64,000 nt of DNA from Flavobacterium aciduliphilum (lineage in GTDB: Bacteria; Bacteroidota; Bacteroidia; Flavobacteriales; Flavobacteriaceae), in the NCBI RefSeq assembly GCF_003268855.1, contig NZ_QLSZ01000003.1, positions 183,201 through 247,200 of the forward strand, given 5' to 3'. Made by a program: the position numbers and the translations under genes. Below, in pieces: positions 8,923 to 17,550 of the stretch; the stretch's first letter is position 1; each line of letters begins with the position of its first letter. A model generated the notes under the pieces. The model saw nothing but the letters and a program-made list of their open reading frames with translations, was not told the origin of the DNA and did no database searches.

Positions 8923-9056
8923 CTATTGGTAGAAGTGAACTCTATAGACTTGTTTTCCAAAGAAGTAACCGATTTTTTAATGTTTTTCACATCAAATATT
9001 TTGTAAAAAATAACCCCTAAAACTAAATTTAGGGGTCATTGGTACAAGTGATCTCA
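8891..9056. repeat. Two direct copies (8891-8943, 9004-9056) of a terminator plus tRNA-end sequence
   Basis: The two ~53-base copies agree at most positions: A-run, TAACCCCTAAAACTAAATTT, AGGGG, then ATTGGTA-AAGTGA-CTC. In the right copy the last bases are the 3' end of tRNA-Arg. In the left copy the corresponding bases have drifted and no tRNA body follows. This looks like the remains of a duplicated and then deleted tRNA unit. The ~60 bases between the copies hold no recognisable feature. Confidence 0.6.
9004..9036 (-). terminator. Terminator hairpin of the tRNA operon, proximal copy
   Basis: ACCCCTAAA (9013-9021) pairs with TTTAGGGGT (9028-9036); on the minus strand a TTATTTTTTA tract follows. 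It lies about 13 bases beyond the tRNA-Arg 3' end. Confidence 0.8.
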
Positions 9057-9122
9057 GAAGGATTCGAACCTTCGACCTACTGCTTAGAAGGCAGTTGCTC
9101 TATCCAGCTGAGCTATGAGACC
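9049..9122 (-). tRNA. tRNA-Arg (anticodon TCT)
   Basis: The cloverleaf can be drawn by hand on the minus strand. The acceptor is GGTCTCA/TGAGATC with discriminator A. The D arm contains AGCTCAGCTGGATAGAGC. The anticodon stem ACTGC/GCAGT encloses loop CTTCTAA with anticodon TCT, and the T arm carries GGTTCGAATCC. The CCA end is not encoded. It is the last of three tRNAs in one transcript. Confidence 0.95.
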
Positions 9123-9136
9123 ATTAAATGAATATG

Positions 9137-9211
9137 TCGGGGTGGCAGGATTCGAACCTGCGACCTCCTGCTCCCAAAGCAGGCGCGATAACCGGGCTAC
9201 GCTACACCCCG
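9137..9211 (-). tRNA. tRNA-Pro (anticodon TGG)
   Basis: Acceptor CGGGGTG/CACCCCG, discriminator A. The anticodon stem CCTGC/GCAGG encloses TTTGGGA, giving anticodon TGG. The T arm contains GGTTCGAATCC. No encoded CCA. Confidence 0.95.
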
Positions 9212-9220
9212 AAAAAAAAG

Positions 9221-9304
9221 CGGAGAGACAGGGACTCGAACCCTGGCGACGGTTACCCGTCGACAGATTAGCAATCTGCTCCGTTACCACTCCGGCACCT
9301 CTCC
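9221..9304 (-). tRNA. tRNA-Ser (anticodon GCT)
   Basis: Acceptor GGAGAGG/TCTCTCC with discriminator G. The anticodon stem GCAGA/TCTGT encloses TTGCTAA, giving anticodon GCT. A long variable arm (GACGGGTAACCGTC), as expected for a class II serine tRNA, is visible. No encoded CCA. First gene of the tRNA transcript. Confidence 0.95.
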
Positions 9305-9345
9305 TATTTTTTCTACTCAAAAGAAATATTCCTTTTAAGCGGTTG

Positions 9346-9376
9346 CAAATGTATAGTAACTCTATAATATTTACAA
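9346..9376 (-). promoter_or_regulatory. Promoter of the tRNA Ser-Pro-Arg operon
   Basis: On the minus strand TTG (9376-9374) is separated by 20 bases from TACATTTG (9353-9346). This is an ideal Bacteroidetes housekeeping promoter. The -7 box lies about 42 bases upstream of the tRNA-Ser 5' end, leaving a short 5' leader to be trimmed. Confidence 0.75.
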
Positions 9377-9518
9377 CATTTTCCTGTGTTTTTTTATAAA
9401 AAAAATCATTTTTTCAAGAACAACTTAATAATCAATTAAATAGAAACCTTCAAAAATTAAGAAAAAAATTATCTTTATATTATTTCAATTACAAAATCGG
9501 ATTATCAGCAAAAAAGAG

Positions 9519-9526
9519 TAGCTTTG
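9519..9526 (+). promoter_or_regulatory. Predicted -7 element for the thiolase gene
   Basis: TAGCTTTG matches TAnnTTTG 27 bases upstream of the ATG at 9554. Because transcription would start near 9532, this box also argues against any translation start further upstream. A -33 TTG is not obvious. Confidence 0.5.
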
Positions 9527-9553
9527 CATAACAAACAAACAACAAATAATATT

Positions 9554-10732
9554 ATGAATAAAAAAGTAGTAATCGTTTCGGCAGTTCGAACTCCTATTGG
9601 AAGCTTTATGGGTTCTTTATCAAGTGTTTCAGCTCCACATCTGGGAGCTGCAGCTATTAAAGGAGCGCTAAGTAAAATAAATTTAGACCCAAAATTGGTC
9701 GACGAAGTATATATGGGTAATGTTGTTCAAGCAGGTGTAGGACAAGCACCAGCCAGACAAGCCGCTCTTTTTGCTGGACTTACCAACGAGGTTGTGTGTA
9801 CCACAGTAAATAAAGTTTGTGCCTCTGGAATGAAAGCTATTATGTTAGCCTCTCAAGCCATACAAACAGGGGATGCTGAAATCGTTATTGCAGGAGGGAT
9901 GGAAAACATGAGTTTGATTCCTCACTATGTTCAAATGCGAAATGGCGTAAAATTTGGTCCGACTTCAATGCTTGACGGCATGCAAAAAGACGGATTAACT
10001 GATGCATACGATAACAATGCCATGGGAGTTTCTGCAGATTTATGTGCCTCTGAACATGGTATTTCTCGTGAAGCACAAGATGCCTTTGCTATTCAATCTT
10101 ATGAGCGTTCAGCAAAAGCTTGGGAAGCGGGCAAATTTGATAACGAAGTTGTTCCTGTTGCTATCCCACAGCGCAAAGGAGATCCTATCTTATTTACTAA
10201 AGATGAAGAATTTACAAACGTAAAACTAGATAAAATTCCATCATTAAACCCTGTCTTTACTAAAGAAGGTACTGTTACGGCGGCTAACGCATCTACCATA
10301 AACGATGGAGCAGCTGCTCTTATTCTTATGAGCGAAGAAAAAGCACAAGCACTTGGTTTAAAACCTTTAGCGTATGTCAAATCGTATGCTGATGCTGCAC
10401 AAGAACCTAAATGGTTTACCACTGCCCCTGCCAAAGCGTTACCAAAAGCATTGGATAAAGCTGGACTCTCTATCAATGACGTTGACTTCTTCGAATTTAA
10501 TGAAGCGTTTTCGGTGGTAGGCTTAGCAAATGTAAAACTGTTAGGATTGCCAAATGACAAAGTTAATGTGAATGGTGGAGCGGTATCTCTAGGACATCCT
10601 CTGGGTTGTTCTGGTGCACGAATAGTCGTAACATTAATTAATGTCTTAGAACAAAATAATGCCAAAATAGGAGCTGCTGCAATTTGTAATGGTGGCGGTG
10701 GAGCCTCTGCTATTGTTATTGAAAAAGCTTAA
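9554..10732 (+). CDS. Acetyl-CoA C-acyltransferase (thiolase)
   Basis: A 392-residue thiolase that condenses or cleaves acyl-CoA units. All catalytic residues of the family are present at their standard positions: the nucleophile C89 in NKVCASGMKA, H348 in GHPLGCSGAR and C378 in ICNGGGGASA. The length and motifs fit a biosynthetic/degradative acetoacetyl-CoA thiolase, but chain-length preference is not readable. I start at the ATG at 9554 because an in-frame TTG at 9524 lies inside the predicted promoter and would add a non-homologous tail. The next gene follows after 20 bases. Confidence 0.92.
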   Translation: MNKKVVIVSAVRTPIGSFMGSLSSVSAPHLGAAAIKGALSKINLDPKLVDEVYMGNVVQAGVGQAPARQAALFAGLTNEVVCTTVNKVCASGMKAIMLASQAIQTGDAEIVIAGGMENMSLIPHYVQMRNGVKFGPTSMLDGMQKDGLTDAYDNNAMGVSADLCASEHGISREAQDAFAIQSYERSAKAWEAGKFDNEVVPVAIPQRKGDPILFTKDEEFTNVKLDKIPSLNPVFTKEGTVTAANASTINDGAAALILMSEEKAQALGLKPLAYVKSYADAAQEPKWFTTAPAKALPKALDKAGLSINDVDFFEFNEAFSVVGLANVKLLGLPNDKVNVNGGAVSLGHPLGCSGARIVVTLINVLEQNNAKIGAAAICNGGGGASAIVIEKA

Positions 10733-10752
10733 TTTGAATCTAAATACAGACC

Positions 10753-11514
10753 ATGTTTGCGCTTTGTAATTTATCTTCCATTCCTCTTCGATTTGAACCT
10801 AGTGACCGCAGTGAAATAGTGTCACAAGTCTTGTTTGGAGAGCATTTTGAGATTTTAGAACAAGATAAACAATGGTCGAAAATTAGATTGCATTACGATA
10901 ATTATGAGGGTTGGGTGGATTCCAAACAATATCAAATCATCTCTAAAGAACAGTATGACCGATTAAATCAAGATACCATTCTTTTGAATGCTGACCTTGT
11001 AGAGTATATTTTTGGGACAAAAAATGAACTAATTCCCATCACCCTTGGTGCTTCTCTATCTTTTTTACATCACGAAGACATCAATGTAAACAAATATATT
11101 TTTGAGGGCTTAAAAACATGTGGAATTACCTCAAAAACAAAGCTAGTAGAAACCGCTTATTTATACCTAAATGCGCCTTATTTATGGGGTGGAAAAACAC
11201 CTTTTGGAATCGATTGTTCTGGATTTACACAAATGGTTTATAAACTAAATGGTTATAAATTATTGCGCGATGCTTCGCAACAAGCTACACAAGGAGAAGT
11301 ATTAAGTTTTATTGAAGAGAGTGAGCCAGGAGATTTAGCTTTTTTTGATAATGAAGAAGGAACTATCATTCATGTGGGAATTATTCTAGAAAACAACTAC
11401 ATTATTCACGCTAGTGGAAAAGTTAGAATTGACCGATTAGATCATTTAGGCATCTTTAACACAGAACAAAATAGACACACACATCGATTGCGTGTCATCA
11501 AAAAAATAATTTAA
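10753..11514 (+). CDS. NlpC/P60 family peptidoglycan hydrolase with N-terminal SH3-like domain
   Basis: A 253-residue protein. Residues 1-60 form a bacterial SH3-like domain ([21 protein letters not shown]...[16 protein letters not shown]). The C-terminal NlpC/P60 cysteine peptidase domain starts near residue 130 and shows the catalytic C155 in [11 protein letters not shown]207 in TIIHVGIIL and H219 in YIIHAS. Enzymes of this family cut gamma-D-Glu to diamino acid bonds in muropeptides. No signal peptide is visible, so recycling of cell-wall peptides in the cytoplasm (YkfC-like) is more likely than wall remodelling. It lies between a thiolase gene and gcvT, 16 bases before the latter. Confidence 0.88.
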   Translation: MFALCNLSSIPLRFEPSDRSEIVSQVLFGEHFEILEQDKQWSKIRLHYDNYEGWVDSKQYQIISKEQYDRLNQDTILLNADLVEYIFGTKNELIPITLGASLSFLHHEDINVNKYIFEGLKTCGITSKTKLVETAYLYLNAPYLWGGKTPFGIDCSGFTQMVYKLNGYKLLRDASQQATQGEVLSFIEESEPGDLAFFDNEEGTIIHVGIILENNYIIHASGKVRIDRLDHLGIFNTEQNRHTHRLRVIKKII

Positions 11515-11530
11515 AAAGATTTTTATAAAA

Positions 11531-12616
11531 ATGAAAAATACTGCATTAACACACATCCATGAAAAACTTGGTGCCAAAATGGTTCCTTTTGCAGGATACA
11601 ACATGCCCGTTTCGTATGAAGGTGTAAACATCGAACATGAAACCGTTAGAAATGGTGTAGGTGTTTTTGATGTCTCTCACATGGGTGAATTCTTCCTTAA
11701 AGGTGAAAATGCGTTGGCTTTAATTCAAAAAGTAACTTCTAATGACGCTTCAAAATTAGTGGATGGTAAAGCGCAATATTCTTGCTTACCTAATAATGAA
11801 GGCGGTATTGTGGATGATTTGATTGTTTATAAAATTGCCGACAACCACTATATGTTGGTAGTAAATGCTTCGAACATTGAAAAAGATTGGAATTGGATTT
11901 CGTCTCACAATGATTTGGGTGTAGAAATGATTAATGCTTCTGATACGTATTCGTTACTAGCCATTCAAGGTCCAAAAGCAGCGGAAGCTATGCAATCACT
12001 AACGTCTATTGATTTAGCTAACATGCCCTACTATTCATTCCAGATTGAGGATTTTGCTGGATTACAAAATATTACCGTTTCTGCCACAGGATATACGGGT
12101 TCTGGAGGTTTTGAGATTTATTTCAAAAATGAAGATGCCGAGACCATTTGGAACAAAGTATTCGAAGCTGGAGCGACTTATGGAATCAAACCTATTGGTT
12201 TAGCGGCACGTGATACGTTACGTTTAGAAATGGGATTCTGTTTGTATGGAAACGACATCAACGATACTACTTCTCCATTAGAAGCAGGTTTGGGTTGGAT
12301 TACTAAATTTGACAAAGAGTTTACCAATTCGGCCAACTTAAAAGCACAAAAAGAAGCAGGGGTTTCAAGAAAATTGGTAGGCTTTGAATTGATTGACCGA
12401 GGTATTCCTCGTCATGACTACGAAATTGTGGATGCAGAGGGCAACAATATTGGTATTGTAACTTCTGGAACGCAAGCGCCAAGTTTAGGTAAAGCTATTG
12501 GTATGGGGTATGTAAAAACCGCTTTCTCTGCTGTAGACTCCGAGATTTATATTGTGATTAGAGATAAAAAAATTGCGGCTAAAGTGGTAAAAATGCCATT
12601 TTATAAAAAAGGGTAA
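11531..12616 (+). CDS. gcvT: Aminomethyltransferase, glycine cleavage system T protein
   Basis: A 361-residue T protein, which takes the aminomethyl group from lipoyl-H protein and yields ammonia and methylene-tetrahydrofolate. The N-terminal GCV_T folate-binding domain shows [28 protein letters not shown], and later [12 protein letters not shown]. The C-terminal barrel has [13 protein letters not shown] and [21 protein letters not shown]. Length matches the family. The other gcv genes are not in the window, as is usual in flavobacteria where they are scattered. Confidence 0.95.
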   Translation: MKNTALTHIHEKLGAKMVPFAGYNMPVSYEGVNIEHETVRNGVGVFDVSHMGEFFLKGENALALIQKVTSNDASKLVDGKAQYSCLPNNEGGIVDDLIVYKIADNHYMLVVNASNIEKDWNWISSHNDLGVEMINASDTYSLLAIQGPKAAEAMQSLTSIDLANMPYYSFQIEDFAGLQNITVSATGYTGSGGFEIYFKNEDAETIWNKVFEAGATYGIKPIGLAARDTLRLEMGFCLYGNDINDTTSPLEAGLGWITKFDKEFTNSANLKAQKEAGVSRKLVGFELIDRGIPRHDYEIVDAEGNNIGIVTSGTQAPSLGKAIGMGYVKTAFSAVDSEIYIVIRDKKIAAKVVKMPFYKKG

Positions 12617-12623
12617 GTTTCTT

Positions 12624-12652
12624 TTGATATTGTAACGAAAGAAGTACTTTTG
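12624..12652 (+). promoter_or_regulatory. Predicted promoter of yebC
   Basis: TTG (12624-12626), an 18-base spacer and TACTTTTG (12645-12652) form a two-part Bacteroidetes promoter 36 bases before the yebC ATG. Confidence 0.6.
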
Positions 12653-12688
12653 CATCGATTAAAATTAAACTAAAATATATTCTTAGAA

Positions 12689-13402
12689 ATGGGAAGAGCG
12701 TTTGAATTTAGAAAAGCACGTAAAATGAAACGTTGGTCAGCAATGGCAAAAACGTTTACTCGTATTGGAAAAGATATTGTAATGGCCGTGAAAGAAGGCG
12801 GTCCAAATCCAGAAACCAATTCGCGTTTAAGAGCGGTTATTCAGAATGCTAAATCGGCAAATATGCCTAAAGATAACGTAGAACGCGCGATCAAAAAAGC
12901 CTCTGACAAAGACACTGCCAACTATAAAGAAGTGTTATTTGAAGGATATGCCCCTCACGGAATTGCCATTTTGATTGAAACGGCTACCGATAACAACAAC
13001 CGAACGGTTGCCAACATCCGAAGTTATTTTAACAAGTGTAATGGTACTATGGGAACACAAGGTTCGGTAGAATTCATGTTTGACCACACCTGTAATTTCC
13101 GTATTCCAGCTGAAGGGCAAGATGTGGAAGAGTTAGAATTAGAGATGATTGATTTTGGGGTAGAAGAAATCTTTGCTGATGAAGATGGTATCTTGATGTA
13201 TGCTCCATTCGAAAGTTTTGGTGCGATTCAAAGAGAATTGGAAAACCGAAATATTGAAATCTTATCTTCAGGATTTGAAAGAATTCCACAAATCACTAAA
13301 GAGCTTACTCCAGAGCAAGTAGCTGATGTGGAGAAATTATTAGAGAAAATAGAAGAAGATGATGATGTTATGAATGTTTACCACACCATGGTAGAAGCCT
13401 AA
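12689..13402 (+). CDS. yebC: YebC/PmpR family regulatory protein
   Basis: A 237-residue member of the YebC family (long classed as transcriptional regulators and more recently linked to ribosome stalling relief). The N-terminus MGRAFEFRKARKMKRWSAMAK is a flavobacterial variant of the family opening AGHSKWANIKHRK. The conserved GGPNPETNSRLRAVIQNAKSANMPKDNVERAIKKA, YEGYAPHGIAILIE-like and GVEEIFADEDGILMYAP segments follow in order. It has its own promoter and a terminator. DNA or ribosome targets are not deducible here. Confidence 0.92.
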   Translation: MGRAFEFRKARKMKRWSAMAKTFTRIGKDIVMAVKEGGPNPETNSRLRAVIQNAKSANMPKDNVERAIKKASDKDTANYKEVLFEGYAPHGIAILIETATDNNNRTVANIRSYFNKCNGTMGTQGSVEFMFDHTCNFRIPAEGQDVEELELEMIDFGVEEIFADEDGILMYAPFESFGAIQRELENRNIEILSSGFERIPQITKELTPEQVADVEKLLEKIEEDDDVMNVYHTMVEA

Positions 13403-13424
13403 CAAGAATCTTATATTAAAATAG

Positions 13425-13457
13425 AAATCCGTTTGTGAAAGCAGAACGGATTTTTTA
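13425..13457 (+). terminator. Terminator of yebC
   Basis: AATCCGTT pairs with AACGGATT around TGTGAAAGCAG and is followed by a T run. The stem-loop resembles the one after the flotillin-like gene at 15648. Confidence 0.8.
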
Positions 13458-13713
13458 TTTTATTTATAATCAACCACTTTTCTCTTTTGTAAAAATAATT
13501 GTATTAAAAATTTGTAACATTTGAAGGGGGCTTTCGTATAATAACAGATTTTTAAAAGGTAATGCTATTCTAAAATGACACCAAATGTGTTGTAACTTCA
13601 AAAAATAATTCATCTAGTATTTTGAATTCCCATTAGTAAAGTGAACTTACACTATTTTTCTATAACTTATTTTTAAAAATCATTAACACTATTCAATTTT
13701 AATAACTATAATT
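13458..13713. other. AT-rich intergenic leader region before the flotillin-like gene
   Basis: About 256 bases between the yebC terminator and the flotillin-like gene. I see no ORF, RNA gene or repeat. A near-match promoter word, AACATTTG, occurs around 13517-13524, but it lacks the first T of TAnnTTTG, so I do not call it. Confidence 0.4.
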
Positions 13714-15627
13714 ATGACATCAGTTTTTGCGTATTGCTGGGTATTTTTGCTTGTTTTATCCATCTTATTTTACAAGTTTGTTTTAAGAGTCTTCTTCGGA
13801 ATGGTAATTGTTCCAGAGGATAAAATTGGGTTGGTAACCAAAAAATTCGTGTTGTTTGGTGCTGATAAATCCCTACCCGACGGACGTATCATTGCTACTA
13901 AAGGCGAAGCCGGTTTTCAAGCACAAACATTAGCTCCAGGACTTTATTGGATGAAATGGATTTGGCAATATTCGATAGACATGACACCATTTACCATCAT
14001 TCCTGAAGGTAAAATTGGGTTGGTCTTGAGTAAAGACGGAAAGGAAATTCCAACAGGTAGAATCTTAGCGCGTAAAGTAGATAGTGACAACTTTCAAGAC
14101 GCTACAGCTTTCTTGAATAATGGGGGGCAAAAAGGACGTCAGACGGCTTTTATCACCACCGGTTCGTATCGTATCAATACGTTCTTATTCGAAATTGTCA
14201 TTGTCGATCAAATCAAGATATTTGAGAACATGGTGGGTATTGCTACAGCTTTAGATGGAGAACCTATTCCGATTGGTCAAATTGCTGGTAAATTTGTGGA
14301 CGGACACAATAACTTCCAAGACTTTGATGCCTTTTTAGGTCAAGGAGGTAATCGTGGTTTGCAACCTCAAGTGATGTTGGCAGGTTCGTATTACATCAAC
14401 TCATGGGCAGTTCAAATTGAGCAAATTCCCATGACGGATGTGCCTATTGGGTATGTAGGTGTTGTCATTTCATACATTGGTGAAGACGGACAAGATTTGA
14501 CTGGAGAACATTTCAAACACGGTAACATTGTTTCTAAAGGACAACGTGGGGTGTGGATGGAGCCACTAGGACCTGGTAAGTATGCTTTGAATAAATACAC
14601 AACCAAGCTAGAGCCTGTTCCAACTACCAACCTAGTATTGAACTGGGCAGATGCTCGAAGTGAATCACACAATTTGGACCATAATTTATCAACGATTACG
14701 GTACGTTCTAAAGATGGTTTCCCATTCAACCTAGACGTTTCACAAATTATCCATGTGCCAGCCAATGAGGCACCTAAAGTAATTGCGCGTTTTGGAAGCA
14801 TGACCAACTTGGTTTCACAAGTATTAGAGCCAACCATTGGTAACTATTTTAGAAACTCGGCGCAAGAAAGCGATGTAATTTCGTTCTTGAGTACTCGTAA
14901 AGAACGTCAAGAATCGGCTAAAAACCATATCAAAGTGGTGTTAGACGAATACAATGTGAATGCAGTTGATACCTTGATTGGTGACATCGTTCCACCGGAT
15001 TCATTAATGAAAACATTGACTGATAGAAAGATTGCAGAAGAAGAGCAAAAAACGTATCAAACCCAAAAAATGGCGCAAGAGCAACGTCAAGGGATGGAGA
15101 AAGAAACGGCGATTGCGGATATGCAAAAAGAAATCGTACGTGCTTCTCAAAGTGTGGAAATTGCTCAAAGAACAGCTGATGCTACCGTTAAAAAAGCGGA
15201 AGGAGATGCTACCAGTTTGAAATTGAATGTAAATGCAGAAGCTGAAGCGACCAAAATGAGAGCACAAGCCGAAGCTGAAGCGACCAAAGCAAGAGCTGGA
15301 GCACAAGCCGAAGCTACCAAATTAAATGCTAGTGCTGAGGCAGAGAAAATCTCTAAAACTGGTTTGGCAGAAGCTGAAAAGATCATGGCGATTGGTAAAT
15401 CGACTGCGGAAGCGTATCAATTGCAAGTGTCAGCTATGGGTGGTGATAACTTTACGAAATATAAAATCACAGAAGAGATTGCTAAAGGAAACATCAAAGT
15501 AATTCCAGATGTATTAATTTCTGGAACTAATGGTTCTGAAGGTGGTATCAGTGGTTTATTAGGAATGAAGTTGATGGAAATGATGGACGCGAAAAGCGAC
15601 ACCAAAGAAGAATCTAAAAAGAAATAA
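13714..15627 (+). CDS. Flotillin-like SPFH domain membrane protein
   Basis: A 637-residue protein. One N-terminal membrane segment (residues 4-30) precedes several beta-rich repeats of a KIGLV...DGR(I/L)...G.QA...PG.Y motif and then an SPFH/band 7 domain (about residues 290-430). A long Ala/Glu-rich coiled coil follows (about 440-590, with repeated AEAEATKxxA). Flotillin-like proteins scaffold membrane microdomains. This version is long and has duplicated N-terminal modules, a layout seen in other Bacteroidetes. Between its own leader and terminator it appears monocistronic. Confidence 0.82.
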   Translation: MTSVFAYCWVFLLVLSILFYKFVLRVFFGMVIVPEDKIGLVTKKFVLFGADKSLPDGRIIATKGEAGFQAQTLAPGLYWMKWIWQYSIDMTPFTIIPEGKIGLVLSKDGKEIPTGRILARKVDSDNFQDATAFLNNGGQKGRQTAFITTGSYRINTFLFEIVIVDQIKIFENMVGIATALDGEPIPIGQIAGKFVDGHNNFQDFDAFLGQGGNRGLQPQVMLAGSYYINSWAVQIEQIPMTDVPIGYVGVVISYIGEDGQDLTGEHFKHGNIVSKGQRGVWMEPLGPGKYALNKYTTKLEPVPTTNLVLNWADARSESHNLDHNLSTITVRSKDGFPFNLDVSQIIHVPANEAPKVIARFGSMTNLVSQVLEPTIGNYFRNSAQESDVISFLSTRKERQESAKNHIKVVLDEYNVNAVDTLIGDIVPPDSLMKTLTDRKIAEEEQKTYQTQKMAQEQRQGMEKETAIADMQKEIVRASQSVEIAQRTADATVKKAEGDATSLKLNVNAEAEATKMRAQAEAEATKARAGAQAEATKLNASAEAEKISKTGLAEAEKIMAIGKSTAEAYQLQVSAMGGDNFTKYKITEEIAKGNIKVIPDVLISGTNGSEGGISGLLGMKLMEMMDAKSDTKEESKKK

Positions 15628-15647
15628 GTAGTTTCTGAATAACTTAA

Positions 15648-15681
15648 AATCCGTTTTGTGAAAGCAAAGCGGTTTTTTTTA
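15648..15681 (+). terminator. Terminator of the flotillin-like gene
   Basis: CCGTTTTG pairs with CAAAGCGG (one wobble) around TGAAAG, followed by eight T. Same loop sequence as the yebC terminator at 13425. Confidence 0.75.
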
Positions 15682-15743
15682 ACCCTCCTCCCAACCTTTT
15701 ACAAAATGAGGTCTCTATATAAGAAACCTTAATAGTAAAAAAG

Positions 15744-16469
15744 ATGGAAAAATTTAACATTCAAATCGACAAACCTTGTGCTGAGGATTTTAAAACCTTT
15801 ACAAAAACAGTAAATGGAGGTTACTGTAATTCCTGCCAAAAAAATGTTGTAGATTTTACAGCAATGAGTGACGATGAAATTCTAAACTACTTTAGCACTG
15901 AAAAAAGTAAAACTTGTGGTTTATTTCTTGAATCACAATTGAAAAGCTATTCTCCTTCTGAACTTTCTTCAAAAAGCAGAAGAACCAGTTGGGTATCCAG
16001 TCTGTTTGGACTTTCTCTTGTATCGTTATTGTCTTTGACCCATTCCTATGCTCAAGAGAAAACCAATACCCCAATTACAAAAGAAAGTGTTGTGTCTAAA
16101 AAAGACAATGCTTCGGCTACCACTACTGATAAAATTACTGTTACTGGTACTGTCTCAGACAAGTTGGGACCTTTGGCTAAGGCTAACATCTATTTGAAAA
16201 ACCAAAACATCGGTACGCAAACGGATGCAGATGGGAAATTTATCTTTCCGAAAAAATTGGAAGCTGGTGATGTATTATTGGTATCCTACATGGGGTATAA
16301 AAACAAAGAAATAAAAGTGATTTCTGAAAATCATTCGTTAACAATGATTAGCCATGTAACGTTAGAAAATTCAGAAATCGTGATGATGGGAGAAGTGGCA
16401 ACAAATAAAGTGTATCATTCTAAACGAACTTTCTTTCAAAGAATAAAATCATTGTTTACGAATGAATAA
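15744..16469 (+). CDS. Membrane protein with N-terminal Cys motif and carboxypeptidase-regulatory-like domain
   Basis: A 241-residue protein with no classical signal peptide. Residues 1-65 form a small Cys-containing domain (KPCAEDF, GGYCNSCQKNVVDF, KTCGLF), which probably binds a metal and sits in the cytoplasm. A membrane segment follows at about residues 86-104 (SSLFGLSLVSLLSLTHSYA). The C-terminal half, from about 125, is a CarboxypepD_reg-like beta-sandwich (VTGTVSDKLGPLAKANIYLK...GTQTDADGKFIF...LVSYMGYKNKEIKV) that faces the periplasm. The function is unknown. It overlaps the start of the next gene by eight bases, so the two are translationally coupled. Confidence 0.78.
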   Translation: MEKFNIQIDKPCAEDFKTFTKTVNGGYCNSCQKNVVDFTAMSDDEILNYFSTEKSKTCGLFLESQLKSYSPSELSSKSRRTSWVSSLFGLSLVSLLSLTHSYAQEKTNTPITKESVVSKKDNASATTTDKITVTGTVSDKLGPLAKANIYLKNQNIGTQTDADGKFIFPKKLEAGDVLLVSYMGYKNKEIKVISENHSLTMISHVTLENSEIVMMGEVATNKVYHSKRTFFQRIKSLFTNE

Positions 16470-17481
16470 GTGGATTTTTTTAGTCATTACCCTTATAAGC
16501 ACTTATCGTATTGAGGCACAAGTTTCGGATTTTAAAAATGTGAATTTTAAAAATGCCGATGCTGTTGCCTATGCTCATAAGGGTGATGATTTATCAAATC
16601 TGCCCGAGTTGGCTTATCAACTTACTCATACACTGCCCACCGATGTAGAAAAATTTAGAGCCATCTATACATGGGTAAGCACCAACATTGAAAGTGATTA
16701 TAGCGGTTGCCTTAAAAATTTATCTAAAAGAAGAAAACATCAAAAAGATAGTTTGGAACAACACCGATGGAATACTGCTTTTAGCGGTCAAGTGTTTAAA
16801 AAACTATTGAAAGAGAAAAAAACAATTTGCACGGGTTATGCCTATCTAGTGAAAAGCTTAGCCAATTTGGCAGCTATTGATTGTGAAATTGTGGATGGTT
16901 ATGGTCGGAATGAAAGCATGGAAACTTCTGAATTACGGTTTCCGAATCATTCTTGGAATGCGGTAAAACTCAATAATAAATGGTATTTGTGTGATGCCAC
17001 TTGGTCGAGTGGTGCTTATAATTTGAACACCTTTAAATTTGATTTTGATTATAATGATGGGTATTTTCTAGCGGCTCCCGAATGGTTTGCCAAAGACCAC
17101 TACCCTATCAACACTTCATGGCTTTTGACAAATAAAAAGATTACATTGCCCGAGTTTTTAAAAGCGCCTTTGATTTATAACTCTGCTTATCGTTATGGTA
17201 TTTTTCATACAGAACCTTCAGTGATGCATTTGGAAGTTGAACGAAATAAATCAATTCAATTTATTTTATATGATGAAAAAAAGATTGATTTGAGTAGTCT
17301 TTTTATTCAAATTAATTGTGGAAGTAGTAGTGAATTTCTTAAACCTCAAATCGAACACTTACTTAATAATCAAATAAAAATAACCTTTCTTTTTTCCCAT
17401 CAAGGTACCTATGATGTGCATCTCAATGTAGGTCTTAATTCTATTTGTACGTATGTAATAAAAGTTAAAAATAGAGTTTAG
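16462..17481 (+). CDS. Secreted transglutaminase-like protein
   Basis: A 339-residue protein with a signal peptide (MNKWIFLVITLISTYRIEA). A transglutaminase-like core shows all three expected residues: Cys in KKTICTGYAYLV (about residue 121), His in FPNHSWNAVK and Asp in YLCDATWSSG. The C-terminal third is beta-rich. Bacteroidetes relatives are annotated as putative peptidases or cell-envelope factors with unknown substrate. Overlap with the preceding gene implies the pair acts together at the membrane. Confidence 0.8.
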   Translation: MNKWIFLVITLISTYRIEAQVSDFKNVNFKNADAVAYAHKGDDLSNLPELAYQLTHTLPTDVEKFRAIYTWVSTNIESDYSGCLKNLSKRRKHQKDSLEQHRWNTAFSGQVFKKLLKEKKTICTGYAYLVKSLANLAAIDCEIVDGYGRNESMETSELRFPNHSWNAVKLNNKWYLCDATWSSGAYNLNTFKFDFDYNDGYFLAAPEWFAKDHYPINTSWLLTNKKITLPEFLKAPLIYNSAYRYGIFHTEPSVMHLEVERNKSIQFILYDEKKIDLSSLFIQINCGSSSEFLKPQIEHLLNNQIKITFLFSHQGTYDVHLNVGLNSICTYVIKVKNRV

Positions 17482-17550
17482 TACAAACTTTAAAAGACAT
17501 CTAATCTACTGTTATAACACATATAATATTTTCTTTACGAATTGAAAAAA

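Noticed and set aside
8891..9056. CRISPR-like direct repeats
   Set aside because: Only two copies, each an obvious terminator hairpin; no spacer series or cas genes.
9084..9320. 78-codon minus-strand frame over the same tRNAs
   Set aside because: It is the sense strand of the tRNA genes read as codons; the cloverleaf structures explain the sequence.
9115..9399. 94-codon plus-strand frame across the tRNA genes
   Set aside because: It is an antisense reading of three certain tRNAs, with the familiar false-protein words; no promoter or homology supports it.
9524..9553. TTG start ten codons upstream of the thiolase ATG
   Set aside because: It lies within the TAnnTTTG box and adds residues not found in thiolases; catalytic residues fall on standard numbers when counted from the ATG at 9554.
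10099..10665. 188-codon antisense frame over the thiolase gene
   Set aside because: No homology and no promoter; it is a shadow of the strongly supported thiolase.
14412..15386. Antisense frames under the flotillin-like coiled coil
   Set aside because: Low-complexity mirror of the Ala/Glu-rich coding repeat; no independent support.
15200..15400. Tandem repeat in the flotillin-like gene as a DNA repeat element
   Set aside because: The repetition follows codons for the AEAEATK coiled coil and needs no separate DNA-level explanation.
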